64,000 nucleotides of DNA from Actinomycetaceae bacterium. Lineage in GTDB: Bacteria > Actinomycetota > Actinomycetes > Actinomycetales > Actinomycetaceae. The stretch covers positions 46,125 to 110,124 of the forward strand of contig JAUNUK010000003.1 of the NCBI GenBank assembly GCA_030538185.1, in the 5' to 3' direction. The position numbers and the translations under genes were made by a program. The notes under the pieces were generated by a model. The model did not search any database. It saw nothing but the letters and a program-made list of their open reading frames with translations, and was not told the DNA's origin. Shown one piece after another: positions 34,652-44,626 of the stretch (position 1 is the first letter of the stretch; each line of letters opens with the position of its first letter).

Positions 34652-36367
34652 GTGAGCCTGCCTCCCAACAACACCCCTCCCGCCCCACCACCACCTACGA
34701 GCGTTGTGGGTTTTACCCCTCAGGAGCCCCGTGCGACGGCCCCTGTCACGACCCCGGTTGAGGCAGGGTCGCCCCGAGAGGACAAAAGGAAGAAGAAAAC
34801 CTCAGGGAAGACGCCTTTGACATGGAAGGGCATACCCTTGTCGGGGCGCTTGTTGATCCTGTTTACAGGTTTGCTAACCGTGGCTTTGACGGTTTCGTCG
34901 ATCATCACCATGACGGTTTTGCGCTCTCACTTGTACTCGCAGGTGGATAACCAGTTGATTCAGGCTGTCAGGGTCTACGGACCTCGCGCTTTATCGCTGT
35001 TGACCAATAATGCCGCAACAGATGTCCCTTCCGAGTATTACGTTAGAGTCTCGGTCGCCAAGGAAACACCTAGGATTTTAATATCTCAAACCACTTTGAA
35101 CCTCTACGGGGAGCCACTGATCTCCAGCTTCCCTGACTACGACACTCTGATGTCGAGGCGCACTCAGCTGTATTCCGTACCAGAGACCGTGCCCTCAACT
35201 CGCCAAAGGGTGGAGTGGCGGGCGGTGTCGATTCCGATGAACAATCAAAAGGGTGAGCCCTTGGGGGTTGTCACCATTGCTCTACCCCTGGCCAGAACCT
35301 CGGACACTATTGAATCGACAATTTCTATTTTTGTTTTCACAGGGATTGTGATCCTCATCTTTGGCCTGTTGGTTGGCAGCCTTATCATCACTCATTTTTT
35401 TAAGCCTCTGAGGGACATCGAAAAGGTTGCAGGACAGATTGCTTCTGGAGACTATGGGTTACGTGTCAAACCTGGTCCTCCAACAACCGAGGTTGGCTCA
35501 CTTTCAAACTCTCTTAATATGATGCTCACCCAAATCCAACACTCTTTTGAGGCCCAAGAGGCCTCTGAGAACAAGATGCGTCGCTTTATTTCCGATGCCT
35601 CTCATGAGCTGCGGACCCCCTTGGCCGCGATTCGTGGCTATGGAGAGTTGTACAGAATGGGTGGCGTTGAACCTGAACGCTACGGCGACGTTATGGGACG
35701 TGTCGAGTCCGAGGCAACTCGCATGGGTGGACTGGTCGAGGATCTGTTGCAGCTGGCTCGCCTAGATGAACAGCGCCCCTTGACCTTTGAATGTGTGGAT
35801 ATTACAGAACTCGCAGATGGTGCCTTGCGTGATTTCTCAGTGCTTGCCCCTAATAGACACTCCACCTTGATTTCTCTCAATGGACGGCAACAGTGGGACG
35901 ACGTGCCTAGTGTGTGGGCGGTGTGCGCTAAGGCTCAGATGTCACAGCTGATTACGAACCTATTGTCGAATATCCGCAAGCACACGCCCGATGGCACCCC
36001 GGTTGAGATCGCTGTGGGGTATGAGTATCCACAAAACATGGCGAATACCCCAGAACATTATGCTGCTCCTCAGCCTGAAGACCTGGATGATGACACGATC
36101 GCAGTTATTGAGATTCGCGACCATGGTCCGGGGGTCTCTCCCCAGCAAGCAGACAAGGTCTTTGAACGCTTCTACCGCGCAGATGTGTCACGATCTCGAG
36201 CCTCTGGAGGTTCAGGTCTGGGACTGTCCATTGTGCAAGGCATGGTCCAAGCCCATAACGGTACGGTTAAAATGCTCACAACTCCCGGTGGCGGGGCAAC
36301 AGTTAGGGTTCGAATCCCTTGCGCTGGGCCACACCGCGCGGTTCCTGAGGAACCAAGCGTCCTCTAG
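34652..36367 (+). CDS. HAMP-containing sensor histidine kinase
   Basis: A 571-residue membrane kinase. A Pro-rich cytoplasmic N-terminus (~60 residues) is followed by span 1 (LLILFTGLLTVALTVSSIITMTV), an extracytoplasmic sensor of ~150 residues, span 2 (IFVFTGIVILIFGLLVGSLII), a HAMP domain, the DHp helix with H-box SDASHELRTPLAAIRGYGE, and a CATPase domain with N-box (LITNLLSNIRKH), G1 (IRDHGPGVSP) and G2 (GGSGLGLSIVQ). The GTG start overlaps no gene but uses a ribosome site in the regulator's last codons. Partner of the preceding response regulator; stimulus unknown. Confidence 0.93.
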   Translation: MSLPPNNTPPAPPPPTSVVGFTPQEPRATAPVTTPVEAGSPREDKRKKKTSGKTPLTWKGIPLSGRLLILFTGLLTVALTVSSIITMTVLRSHLYSQVDNQLIQAVRVYGPRALSLLTNNAATDVPSEYYVRVSVAKETPRILISQTTLNLYGEPLISSFPDYDTLMSRRTQLYSVPETVPSTRQRVEWRAVSIPMNNQKGEPLGVVTIALPLARTSDTIESTISIFVFTGIVILIFGLLVGSLIITHFFKPLRDIEKVAGQIASGDYGLRVKPGPPTTEVGSLSNSLNMMLTQIQHSFEAQEASENKMRRFISDASHELRTPLAAIRGYGELYRMGGVEPERYGDVMGRVESEATRMGGLVEDLLQLARLDEQRPLTFECVDITELADGALRDFSVLAPNRHSTLISLNGRQQWDDVPSVWAVCAKAQMSQLITNLLSNIRKHTPDGTPVEIAVGYEYPQNMANTPEHYAAPQPEDLDDDTIAVIEIRDHGPGVSPQQADKVFERFYRADVSRSRASGGSGLGLSIVQGMVQAHNGTVKMLTTPGGGATVRVRIPCAGPHRAVPEEPSVL

Positions 36368-36451
36368 CCTGCGCAATGTGCGCAATGTGCTATTTACCCG
36401 TGAAGGCCTCTAGAATGTCCCTGATATCTGCTTAAGTAGAAGGAAACAAGT

Positions 36452-37525
36452 ATGGGCCCTGCCCAGGCACCAATGTGGCTTTTCTCTTCATATTGCCGCA
36501 CTATGCGGGCTCTTGGTTCTCCCCTGCCCAAAGAGGAATTGACCTTATTTTGGCAAAGCCTCGTCACGCGGCTTACGGATCCATCCCGTTTCTTCCACAA
36601 CCTGAAGCACGTCCAGGACGTATTGACAGCAATAGATACCCTCGCAGAGTCGACCCGTCACCCAGAACACGTCCGTGCCGCCGCTTGGTACCACGGGGCG
36701 CGCATGTCCTCAAACATTGAAAGCATCTACAAAGGCTTCGGGGGCGAAGACCCCATTGGTTCGGCCGATTACTGTGCAATAGAGCTCAGTGCGATGGGGA
36801 TCGACTTGGCAACCATTGCCGAAGTTTGCGATCTGATTCGTCCCCTCGTGAGGCATTCCAGCTCCGAAGGCGATATCGATGCCCAGGTGCTCTCAGATGC
36901 CGATCTGTGGATCTTGTCTGCTGAACCACAGAAGTTTAAGGAGTACCGAGATCAGGTGCGCTTGGAGTATGCACATTTACCTATTGGGGACTACATCCGC
37001 GCTCGCCTAGATATTCTCGGCTCCTTACTGAAAAGGAAGAGAATCTTTGTCTCCCCCTTGACAACCTCATGGGAGTCCAATGCCCGCGAAAATCTCCAAG
37101 CAGAGATAGAGCGCTTGGCCACAGAGCTTGAAAAGCTTGAATCAGAAGGCAAACTCGACTTTATCCCTGCTTCTGCAGACCCCGAACTTGCCGCGATCCT
37201 CATGGGCCACCCCGTAGGAGATACGCCCGTTTCCTCACAAATACCGAAATCGAGTGAGGCCACTGCCTCGGTCGCATCTCAAGGTGCTCGCATACCTTCA
37301 AGCGATATCGAAGCGCCCTCTGCGGCAGTCACATCGGCAGAAGACGCAAGATCCGAAAGCGAAGACCCGGAGGAAAAACACCGTAACCGCGATCCTTATG
37401 CGGATGCCTCGAGCGCAGATTTGGCTTCATCTATGGAGGCTTGCGAAGATCTCCTGGACACTTTGGCAACTACGAAAGCCTCAAGGCCCCCAAGCGTTCC
37501 TGGAGCCAAGAACCAGCTCCAGTAG
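36452..37525 (+). CDS. HD-domain-like protein with altered metal motif
   Basis: A 357-residue protein resembling the COG4339 metal-dependent phosphohydrolases over residues ~25-210: RFFHNLKHV, AAAWYH, SDADLWILSAEPQKFKEYRDQVRLEY and GSLLKRKRIFVSPL. The family's signature HD dyad (usually FHDAVY) reads YHG here, and the following NEE-SA helix is replaced by GEDPIGSADY, so metal-dependent activity is doubtful although the distal Asp remains. The last ~110 residues are low-complexity and acidic. AGAAGGAAAC precedes the ATG. It lies between the sensor kinase and the WXG100 gene; function unknown. Confidence 0.72.
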   Translation: MGPAQAPMWLFSSYCRTMRALGSPLPKEELTLFWQSLVTRLTDPSRFFHNLKHVQDVLTAIDTLAESTRHPEHVRAAAWYHGARMSSNIESIYKGFGGEDPIGSADYCAIELSAMGIDLATIAEVCDLIRPLVRHSSSEGDIDAQVLSDADLWILSAEPQKFKEYRDQVRLEYAHLPIGDYIRARLDILGSLLKRKRIFVSPLTTSWESNARENLQAEIERLATELEKLESEGKLDFIPASADPELAAILMGHPVGDTPVSSQIPKSSEATASVASQGARIPSSDIEAPSAAVTSAEDARSESEDPEEKHRNRDPYADASSADLASSMEACEDLLDTLATTKASRPPSVPGAKNQLQ

Positions 37526-37652
37526 AGTTATCCACAAGCCCTGTATTTCAGTCTTTTCCACAGCTGGAAAGTATCTGCTGCCACGCGTCTTTTTCTTTCA
37601 CTTAGCCTCGTCATAACAGATCTCGCAAGGGGATCTAAAACGAGAGGAAAAC

Positions 37653-37943
37653 ATGCGATACCAAGTTGACGTGACACAGGTTTCAGGAGCTGCCACACGC
37701 ACAAGAGCCTCAGCAGCGGTAATCAGCGAAGAGGTCGCTGCAATGATGGGGCACCTGACCACCCTACAAGAGTCCTGGGTGGGGCAGGCATCCGGGGCCT
37801 TTGCTGCTTGTGCAACACAGTGGAGGTCAGCACAGGCACAAGTAGAGGCTGCTCTCACTAATATCAGCACCCAGTTAGATATCGCCTCACAGACCTACAC
37901 AGAGGCCGAAATGAGTGCAGCCAGTCTTTTTGCAGGTAGGTGA
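37653..37943 (+). CDS. WXG100-family (ESAT-6-like) type VII secretion protein
   Basis: A 96-residue helical hairpin protein with the W-x-G turn in QESWVGQAS (near residue 43) and a C-terminal YTEAE matching the YxxxD/E export signal. GAGAGG lies before the ATG. WXG100 proteins dimerise and are exported by ESX/type VII systems. No EccC, EccD or MycP gene occurs in this window, and no second WXG partner is beside it, so it is a solitary substrate here. Confidence 0.9.
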   Translation: MRYQVDVTQVSGAATRTRASAAVISEEVAAMMGHLTTLQESWVGQASGAFAACATQWRSAQAQVEAALTNISTQLDIASQTYTEAEMSAASLFAGR

Positions 37944-37979
37944 GGTACAAGAAAGGTTATTAGCAGACCCGAGGGCGGC

Positions 37980-38351
37980 TCAGAAGTGCAGCTTCTTACC
38001 CGTCACAGCCGAAAGCAATGCCGCCAACCCAACGCCGACCCCTAAAGAGACAAGCAAGATCATTACGACAGATGTCCCCGCAGGCCACGTATTGCTGCGA
38101 ATGACGGAGCTGGCCGGTTTAGGTTGTGATGCCGGAAACGAGGCAGGGGCAGCTGGCGCTTGCAAGAGAGTCTGCTGGGGCTCAGGCGAGGGAGGATTAG
38201 CTCCCGGTGCCGCAAGGGCAGAAATCTGCGTCTGGTACGGGGCCAAAGCCTGAGGGGCATCGCTTGAAGAGGCATTAGCGCTCAGAGGCATCCCAATGAT
38301 AGCGGGCAGGGCAAAGGCGGCTATCAAGGCGGCTCTTCTACTGCTGTTCAT
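37980..38351 (-). CDS. Small secreted protein with C-terminal membrane anchor
   Basis: A 123-residue protein with a signal peptide (MNSSRRAALIAAFALPAIIG..., cut near ANA-S), a Pro/Ala/Gln-rich middle and a C-terminal membrane span (GTSVVMILLVSLGVGVGLAALLSAV) followed by a short basic end. GGAGGTGAT precedes ATG 38351. No family is recognised. It is 76 bp downstream of a larger protein with the same signal/anchor plan and is probably its co-transcribed partner. Orientation is convergent with the WXG100 gene. Confidence 0.65.
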   Translation of the reverse strand: MNSSRRAALIAAFALPAIIGMPLSANASSSDAPQALAPYQTQISALAAPGANPPSPEPQQTLLQAPAAPASFPASQPKPASSVIRSNTWPAGTSVVMILLVSLGVGVGLAALLSAVTGKKLHF

Positions 38352-38427
38352 GGGGATCACCTCCAATCATATGTCTCGGTCGAAAACCTGTTTTCAGCAT
38401 ACTCTATAGATAGCTTTCAGTAAACAC

Positions 38428-39804
38428 TCAGCTTTCATTTATTTTCGCTGCAACGCTTCGACGCGTCCGCAGGACAACTTTGATCAAGATCATCGAACAG
38501 ATCGCAATCGCGCCCAAGTCCAAGCCCATCGCCACCAACAGTGGGAGGTTTCCATTCCAGGATTTCAGTTCCAGATTTTTGGTCACGGGCACCGCATCAG
38601 CGCCCGATGCTTGAATTGAAGAGGGCACGAAAGGTGGTTCAAGGGGCTCTTCATCCGCGCCCATACCTAAGTCTGCGGGCGGAGGCAAAGCAGTAAACAC
38701 TGGCTCCATGGGTCCTGACTGTGTGCGGACATAGATGGATGTGGTGGTCCTAGCCTCCCCGGCATCGGGAGATGCTGGCATGGGCACTGCAGCGGCCATT
38801 ACCCCGCCTCCAAGACCCACGAAGGAATCAGAAACATGCGCCTGAACGGATGCGGCTGCCCCCGTTGAGGATCCCGAGGTTTCAACCTCAACCCTGTAAC
38901 GCACATTGGCTGCCATGGATGAGTTGAATGTCGCGGTACAGTCCAGGGTGTCATTTGCGTTAAGTGCGGGCATCTTTAGCACACCCTTATCACCAGGACT
39001 CGCTCCCTTACAGGTGAGCAAGACGCGCTCTGGATCTGATTCTGGGCCTGCCGGTTCGCCTTTCTCATCCAGATAAACAGAACGCACCTTGGCAAAGATT
39101 GAAACGTCTGTGAGGTTGACACCCGTGTCGTTAGTGACCTTGAAACCCACCGGGACAGCCTTATCGGATTCGATAACCACCGGCGTATCAGCGCTTGTTC
39201 CCAGATCTGCTTCCCCTTCGGATAGGGCCTTGCCGTTGATCGTTATCTCGTCCAATTTGGAGACGCTGGGGTTGATGAGCTTTGGAACATCGAGACGATA
39301 CATGGAAGATGTACAAGTTTTGTACTGTTCAAATTCTTCCGGTGTGGCTGAAATATCGGCCCCATTCGAGTGGTACGCCAAGACACACACACTGCTCTTG
39401 TCTTGAGGACCGGATGCTGGCATGCGAGCCTGCATGGTCACACGAGCAGGATTCTTGTCATAGGAAGCAGGTAGAGAGGCGAAGGGCACAGGCTGTGAAG
39501 CAAAAGCGGTCAAGGAGGGGACCACGAGGGTATTACCGCGCACGACATTAGCCAGGGGGTACTCCTGCGTCTTCCCGTCTGAGGATTTCACCAACCTCAC
39601 GATGGTGACACTTCCAGGGGCCACCCCGGAAACGTCAACGAAGAAGGCTTGATTGTCACCCAGTGCCCGATCACCTGCAAATGAGATATCGAAGGAGCGA
39701 CCCCAGATCCCTTCATCTGCAAAAGCGGGCAACACTCCTGCCAGCATCACAGCAAAGGCAGCCACTAGAGTTGCCACTGCCATGCCGATTCGAGCCTTCA
39801 ACAT
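38428..39804 (-). CDS. Large extracytoplasmic protein with C-terminal membrane anchor
   Basis: A 458-residue protein: signal peptide (cut near AFA-D, residue ~29), beta-rich exterior of ~370 residues with Ig-like character (VGFKVTNDTGVNLTDVSIFAKV, LDCTATFN, YRVEVETSG) and paired Cys residues, a Pro/Glu-rich stalk, then a C-terminal span (LPLLVAMGLDLGAIAICSMILIKVVL) and basic tail. This is the plan of a cell-surface stalked protein, but there is no LPxTG sortase signal and no named family. It probably forms an operon with the small anchored protein downstream. Confidence 0.68.
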   Translation of the reverse strand: MLKARIGMAVATLVAAFAVMLAGVLPAFADEGIWGRSFDISFAGDRALGDNQAFFVDVSGVAPGSVTIVRLVKSSDGKTQEYPLANVVRGNTLVVPSLTAFASQPVPFASLPASYDKNPARVTMQARMPASGPQDKSSVCVLAYHSNGADISATPEEFEQYKTCTSSMYRLDVPKLINPSVSKLDEITINGKALSEGEADLGTSADTPVVIESDKAVPVGFKVTNDTGVNLTDVSIFAKVRSVYLDEKGEPAGPESDPERVLLTCKGASPGDKGVLKMPALNANDTLDCTATFNSSMAANVRYRVEVETSGSSTGAAASVQAHVSDSFVGLGGGVMAAAVPMPASPDAGEARTTTSIYVRTQSGPMEPVFTALPPPADLGMGADEEPLEPPFVPSSIQASGADAVPVTKNLELKSWNGNLPLLVAMGLDLGAIAICSMILIKVVLRTRRSVAAKINES

Positions 39805-39934
39805 CTTTCCTCCACTAGATACACGCGGCGTGTTCCACTTGTAACACTACTCGCGCCACCGCCAACACTTGTTAAATCGACACATCCAACCGATCTATTA
39901 GCGCTTTGAGAGTCTACATTCAGGGTTCTATCAG

Positions 39935-39971
39935 AAAACCCCTGAAAATCGAAGTGATTTTCAGGGGTTTT
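39935..39971 (-). terminator. Terminator downstream of groEL
   Basis: AAAACCCCTGAAAATC (39935-39950) and its perfect complement at 39956-39971 form a 16-bp stem with loop GAAGT; A/T runs at both ends make it functional in either direction. It lies 47 bp after the groEL stop. Confidence 0.93.
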
Positions 39972-40017
39972 CGAAAAATGTGACCTTAATAGCCACAAAT
40001 CGACTGTTAGGAATGGG

Positions 40018-41785
<1,768 letters not shown>

Positions 41786-41792
41786 AGCAATG

Positions 41793-41819
41793 TTGGCACT
41801 CTATGCCCGAGAGTGCAAA
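41793..41819. promoter_or_regulatory. CIRCE element 2 (HrcA operator)
   Basis: TTGGCACTC-N9-GAGTGCAAA closely matches the CIRCE inverted repeat, with one change per arm. It follows element 1 after 7 bp, giving a tandem HrcA operator for groEL and possibly affecting the neighbouring LytR_C gene's terminal region. Confidence 0.88.
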
Positions 41820-41839
41820 TGGAAGAATAAATCAGCAGG

Positions 41840-42469
41840 TCAAGAGACGCGCTTAATGAGGACAACAGAAATATCGCTGCCCAAGCCAGTCTGCTCCTTC
41901 ACCATGTCAATCTGTGTGACTTGTTGAATCTTCATGGCGGTATCTTTAAAGCCGGGCGCGAAGTAAATTGTGTTGACACCAGGTTTCGTACCCTGGAAAT
42001 TCGAGGCTTCCACCTGCGTGAATCCACCAGATTTCACCTTATTGGCCACCTCAGCCGCCAATCCCGTGATCCCCGAAGCGTTCAATACCGCCACCTTGGC
42101 GCCGGTATTCACCGACCCACTTGGCGTCGCCTCATCCGGTCCGGCACCTTCGGTGTTATCCGGCGCTTGTGTGGGTTCTTGCGTGGCAGGGGCTTCAGTC
42201 TCGACAGGTTCCTCGGTTTTCTCACCAGTATTTTCCGAGGGCGTCTCGTTCACGGTCGTTTCCGTCGAGGAAGGCGCAGTTTCAGGCGGTGTACCGCGAT
42301 CGTGGCCAATCAGAAGAAAAATCGCCCAGGCCAGCAAAGGGGCTACGACAAGCACCACAACAAAGGGCAGAATACCTTGCCACCACGGTTGCTGTTCGCG
42401 GTGCGCGCCTTTTGGCAGGCGGTCACCTGCCACATCAAACTCGTCTTCCTGGTATTGATCACGACTCAC
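41840..42469 (-). CDS. LytR C-terminal-domain membrane protein
   Basis: A 209-residue bitopic protein: ~28 cytoplasmic residues, one membrane span (LPFVVVLVVAPLLAWAIFLLIG), a Thr/Glu/Pro-rich linker of ~65 residues and a C-terminal LytR_C domain (VAVLNASGITGLAAEVANKVKSGGF... NTIYFAPGFKDTAMKI). The domain accompanies LytR-CpsA-Psr cell-wall ligases, but the catalytic part is absent here. A motif-like TTCCGAGGGCG lies in the linker. The gene is between lrp and groEL; the latter has its own promoter. Confidence 0.88.
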   Translation of the reverse strand: MSRDQYQEDEFDVAGDRLPKGAHREQQPWWQGILPFVVVLVVAPLLAWAIFLLIGHDRGTPPETAPSSTETTVNETPSENTGEKTEEPVETEAPATQEPTQAPDNTEGAGPDEATPSGSVNTGAKVAVLNASGITGLAAEVANKVKSGGFTQVEASNFQGTKPGVNTIYFAPGFKDTAMKIQQVTQIDMVKEQTGLGSDISVVLIKRVS

Positions 42470-42553
42470 GTAGCCAGGCTACCCATAAGCCAAGCCTCGC
42501 ACATTGTGCCACGCCCGAAAACTTCTGCCTTTCGCCCGCAACGACACCAAAGG

Positions 42554-43009
42554 CTATAAGGTGCCCCAGTTGTAGGACTGCTTGTGCAAACGCAGGTAAG
42601 ACAGAATTTCCATTGAGGCAACACCCTCAATGGTCCTAATCGAGGTCTCGGTCAACTCCAATAGGGCGGCGTCGTCTTTACATACGACCTCTGCCGTAAT
42701 GTCGTAGGAACCCGATGTGACAACGACGTACACCACTTCAGGTATGGCAGCCAACTTATCTGCGACTGCCAACACAGGCCCAGTGACTCGAATGGCAAGC
42801 AAGGCTTGTCGTTCAAAACCCACATGTGTCGGATCGGTGACCCCCACAATTTGGATTACGCCCTCGTCGATAAGGTTGAGAACTCGCCTGCGCACCGGCG
42901 CTTCTGATAGCCCCACCCTGTCAGCCAGGGCGCGGAAGGTCGCCCGGCCGTCTGCTTGCAATTCCCTTACGAGAACCTTGTCTGTCTCGTCTAACTGGAA
43001 ATACGCCAC
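42554..43009 (-). CDS. Lrp/AsnC-family transcriptional regulator
   Basis: A 151-residue regulator. HTH: LDETDKVLVRELQADGRATFRALADRVGLSEAPVRRRVLNLIDEGVI; RAM ligand domain: LLAIRVTGPVLAVADKLAAIPEVVYVVVTSGSYDITAEVVCKDD. GTG 43009 is chosen because AGGAG lies 5 nt upstream and it abuts the conserved domain; an extension to 43048 would overlap gabD spacing. It is 32 bp downstream of gabD and on the same strand, so it is a good candidate regulator of the GABA genes. Confidence 0.9.
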   Translation of the reverse strand: MAYFQLDETDKVLVRELQADGRATFRALADRVGLSEAPVRRRVLNLIDEGVIQIVGVTDPTHVGFERQALLAIRVTGPVLAVADKLAAIPEVVYVVVTSGSYDITAEVVCKDDAALLELTETSIRTIEGVASMEILSYLRLHKQSYNWGTL

Positions 43010-43041
43010 CTTTTCTCCTTGCCTGGTCACTGGCCTTCGGC

Positions 43042-44523
43042 TCACCAAGCAACCGAGAAGTATTGCGTCTCTTGAAATTCGTCGATTCCAACCTTACCGC
43101 CCTCGCGGCCAATGCCTGACTGCTTCATGCCGCCGAAGGGGGCAGCCGGATCACTGACCAGGCCGCGGTTGATACCAACCATTCCGGCCTCTAGTCGTTC
43201 GGCCAATTTTAGACACCATTGCAGGTCACGGTCGAAGACGTAAGCAGTGAGACCAAAATCTGTATCGTTGGCGTCTTTCACCAGTTGTTCTTCGTCGTTC
43301 CAGGTAGTCACGGGTGACAGGGGCCCAAAGATCTCCGTGCGCATGATCTCCAGATCAGAACCCTCCACACGCAAAACAGTGGGGGGCACAAAGAGGCCCG
43401 CGTCCCCCTCGGGGATCGCAGCCTGGGCGACCACCTGGGCGCCCTCGGCAATAGCCCTTTCCAGCAAACCGGTAAGTGTCTCTTTGGCTTTGGCGTTGAC
43501 GACAGGGCCGATGTCCATGCCCTCACCGAAGGGGTCACCGACCTTGAGGGCTGCGACACGCGCGCCGTAGGCCTCCAAGAAGGCGTCGGCTACGCTTTCG
43601 TGGACGTAGATGCGGTTGGCCGCAGTACATGCCTGTCCGCCATTGCGGAACTTGGCCAGCATGGCACCTTGGACAGCCTGGTCAATATCGGCGCCTGGAC
43701 CGATGATCAAGGGGTTATTGCCGCCCAGTTCCATCGCCGAGGTAACAATGCGCTCAGCAGCCTGACGCATGAGCATCACACCCACCGGGGTTGAACCCGT
43801 AAGTGAAATCATGCGCACGCGCTCATCTTCCAGCCAGGGTCCAGAAATATCCCGAGAAGACGTCGAGGTCACAACGTTGACGACACCCGCAGGCAGGCCT
43901 GCTTCTGCCAAGATTTGCGCGACCGCCAGAGCAGTCAAAGGCGTTTCCTGTGCGGGCTTCAATACGACCGCACAGCCTGCGGCCACAGCAGGTCCAATCT
44001 TCCTAGTCGCCATGGCAGCTGGGAAGTTCCACGGCGTAATCAAAGCCGCAACACCCACTGGCTGCGATGTGACAATCGTGCGGGTCCCAGAAGCCGGGGC
44101 GATATTGTATTCCCCGTCATTGCGCACAGCTTCTTCGGAAAACCAACGGAAAAATTCTGCACCGTAGGCAACTTCGGCATAACCATCAGCCAAGGCCTTG
44201 CCGTTTTCCAGGCTCATGAGGCCGGCCAGTTCATGCTTGCGTTCAATCATGAGGTCAAAGGCCCGACGCAGAACAATCGAACGCTCCCGAGGTGTCGTGT
44301 GACGCCACTGTTCAAAGGCGCGCTGCGCAGAGTCTACGGCCTTGGTCGCATCCAAAGCGCTGGCATTGGCCATCTGTGCGATGACCTGCCCTGTCGAGGG
44401 GTCATAAATTGGCAAGGTCCCATTAGAACCTGGCAGGCCCTCATTATCGATCCACAGGCCGCGCTCGGGGTTGAGCGAAGTAATATATTTGGCGACCTCA
44501 TCTCGCGTCACATTGCGTTGCAT
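43042..44523 (-). CDS. gabD: Succinate-semialdehyde dehydrogenase
   Basis: A 493-residue aldehyde dehydrogenase of the GabD type. ITPWNFPAAMATRKIGPAVAAGCAVVLKPAQETPLTAL, SLTGSTPVG, catalytic Glu in MELGGNNPLII and nucleophilic Cys in GGQACTAANRIYVH are present, and the C-terminus APFGGMKQSGIGREGG is typical. It oxidises succinate semialdehyde to succinate with NAD(P)+. A motif copy is in frame as RAIAEGAQV (43440-43449). It is the third gene of gabT-gdh-gabD, separated from gdh by a hairpin made partly of motif copies. Confidence 0.93.
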   Translation of the reverse strand: MQRNVTRDEVAKYITSLNPERGLWIDNEGLPGSNGTLPIYDPSTGQVIAQMANASALDATKAVDSAQRAFEQWRHTTPRERSIVLRRAFDLMIERKHELAGLMSLENGKALADGYAEVAYGAEFFRWFSEEAVRNDGEYNIAPASGTRTIVTSQPVGVAALITPWNFPAAMATRKIGPAVAAGCAVVLKPAQETPLTALAVAQILAEAGLPAGVVNVVTSTSSRDISGPWLEDERVRMISLTGSTPVGVMLMRQAAERIVTSAMELGGNNPLIIGPGADIDQAVQGAMLAKFRNGGQACTAANRIYVHESVADAFLEAYGARVAALKVGDPFGEGMDIGPVVNAKAKETLTGLLERAIAEGAQVVAQAAIPEGDAGLFVPPTVLRVEGSDLEIMRTEIFGPLSPVTTWNDEEQLVKDANDTDFGLTAYVFDRDLQWCLKLAERLEAGMVGINRGLVSDPAAPFGGMKQSGIGREGGKVGIDEFQETQYFSVAW

Positions 44524-44567
44524 TGCCGTTCCTTTGGTTTATCCAGTTACTTCATTCAGGTTTGCCG

Positions 44568-44602
44568 CCTACCCGCCCTCGGCAACACCGTGGGCGGGTA
44601 GG
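44568..44602. terminator. Hairpin between gdh and gabD built on the dispersed motif
   Basis: CCTACCCGCCC (44568-44578) and GGGCGGGTAGG (44592-44602) form a perfect 11-bp stem; the left arm and loop contain a motif copy (44574-44583) and a second, inverted copy follows at 44615-44624. No U-tract, so it may reduce rather than block read-through into gabD. Confidence 0.65.
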
Positions 44603-44626
44603 CAAGTAATAAATGCCGAGGGCGGT

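Noticed and set aside
36308..36332. A tRNA T-arm-like GGTTCGAATCCC string
   Set aside because: It lies in frame inside the sensor kinase C-terminus, and no acceptor stem or anticodon arm can be formed around it.
36368..36395. Short tandem repeat GCGCAATGT after the sensor kinase stop
   Set aside because: Two 9-bp copies only; slippage is sufficient explanation.
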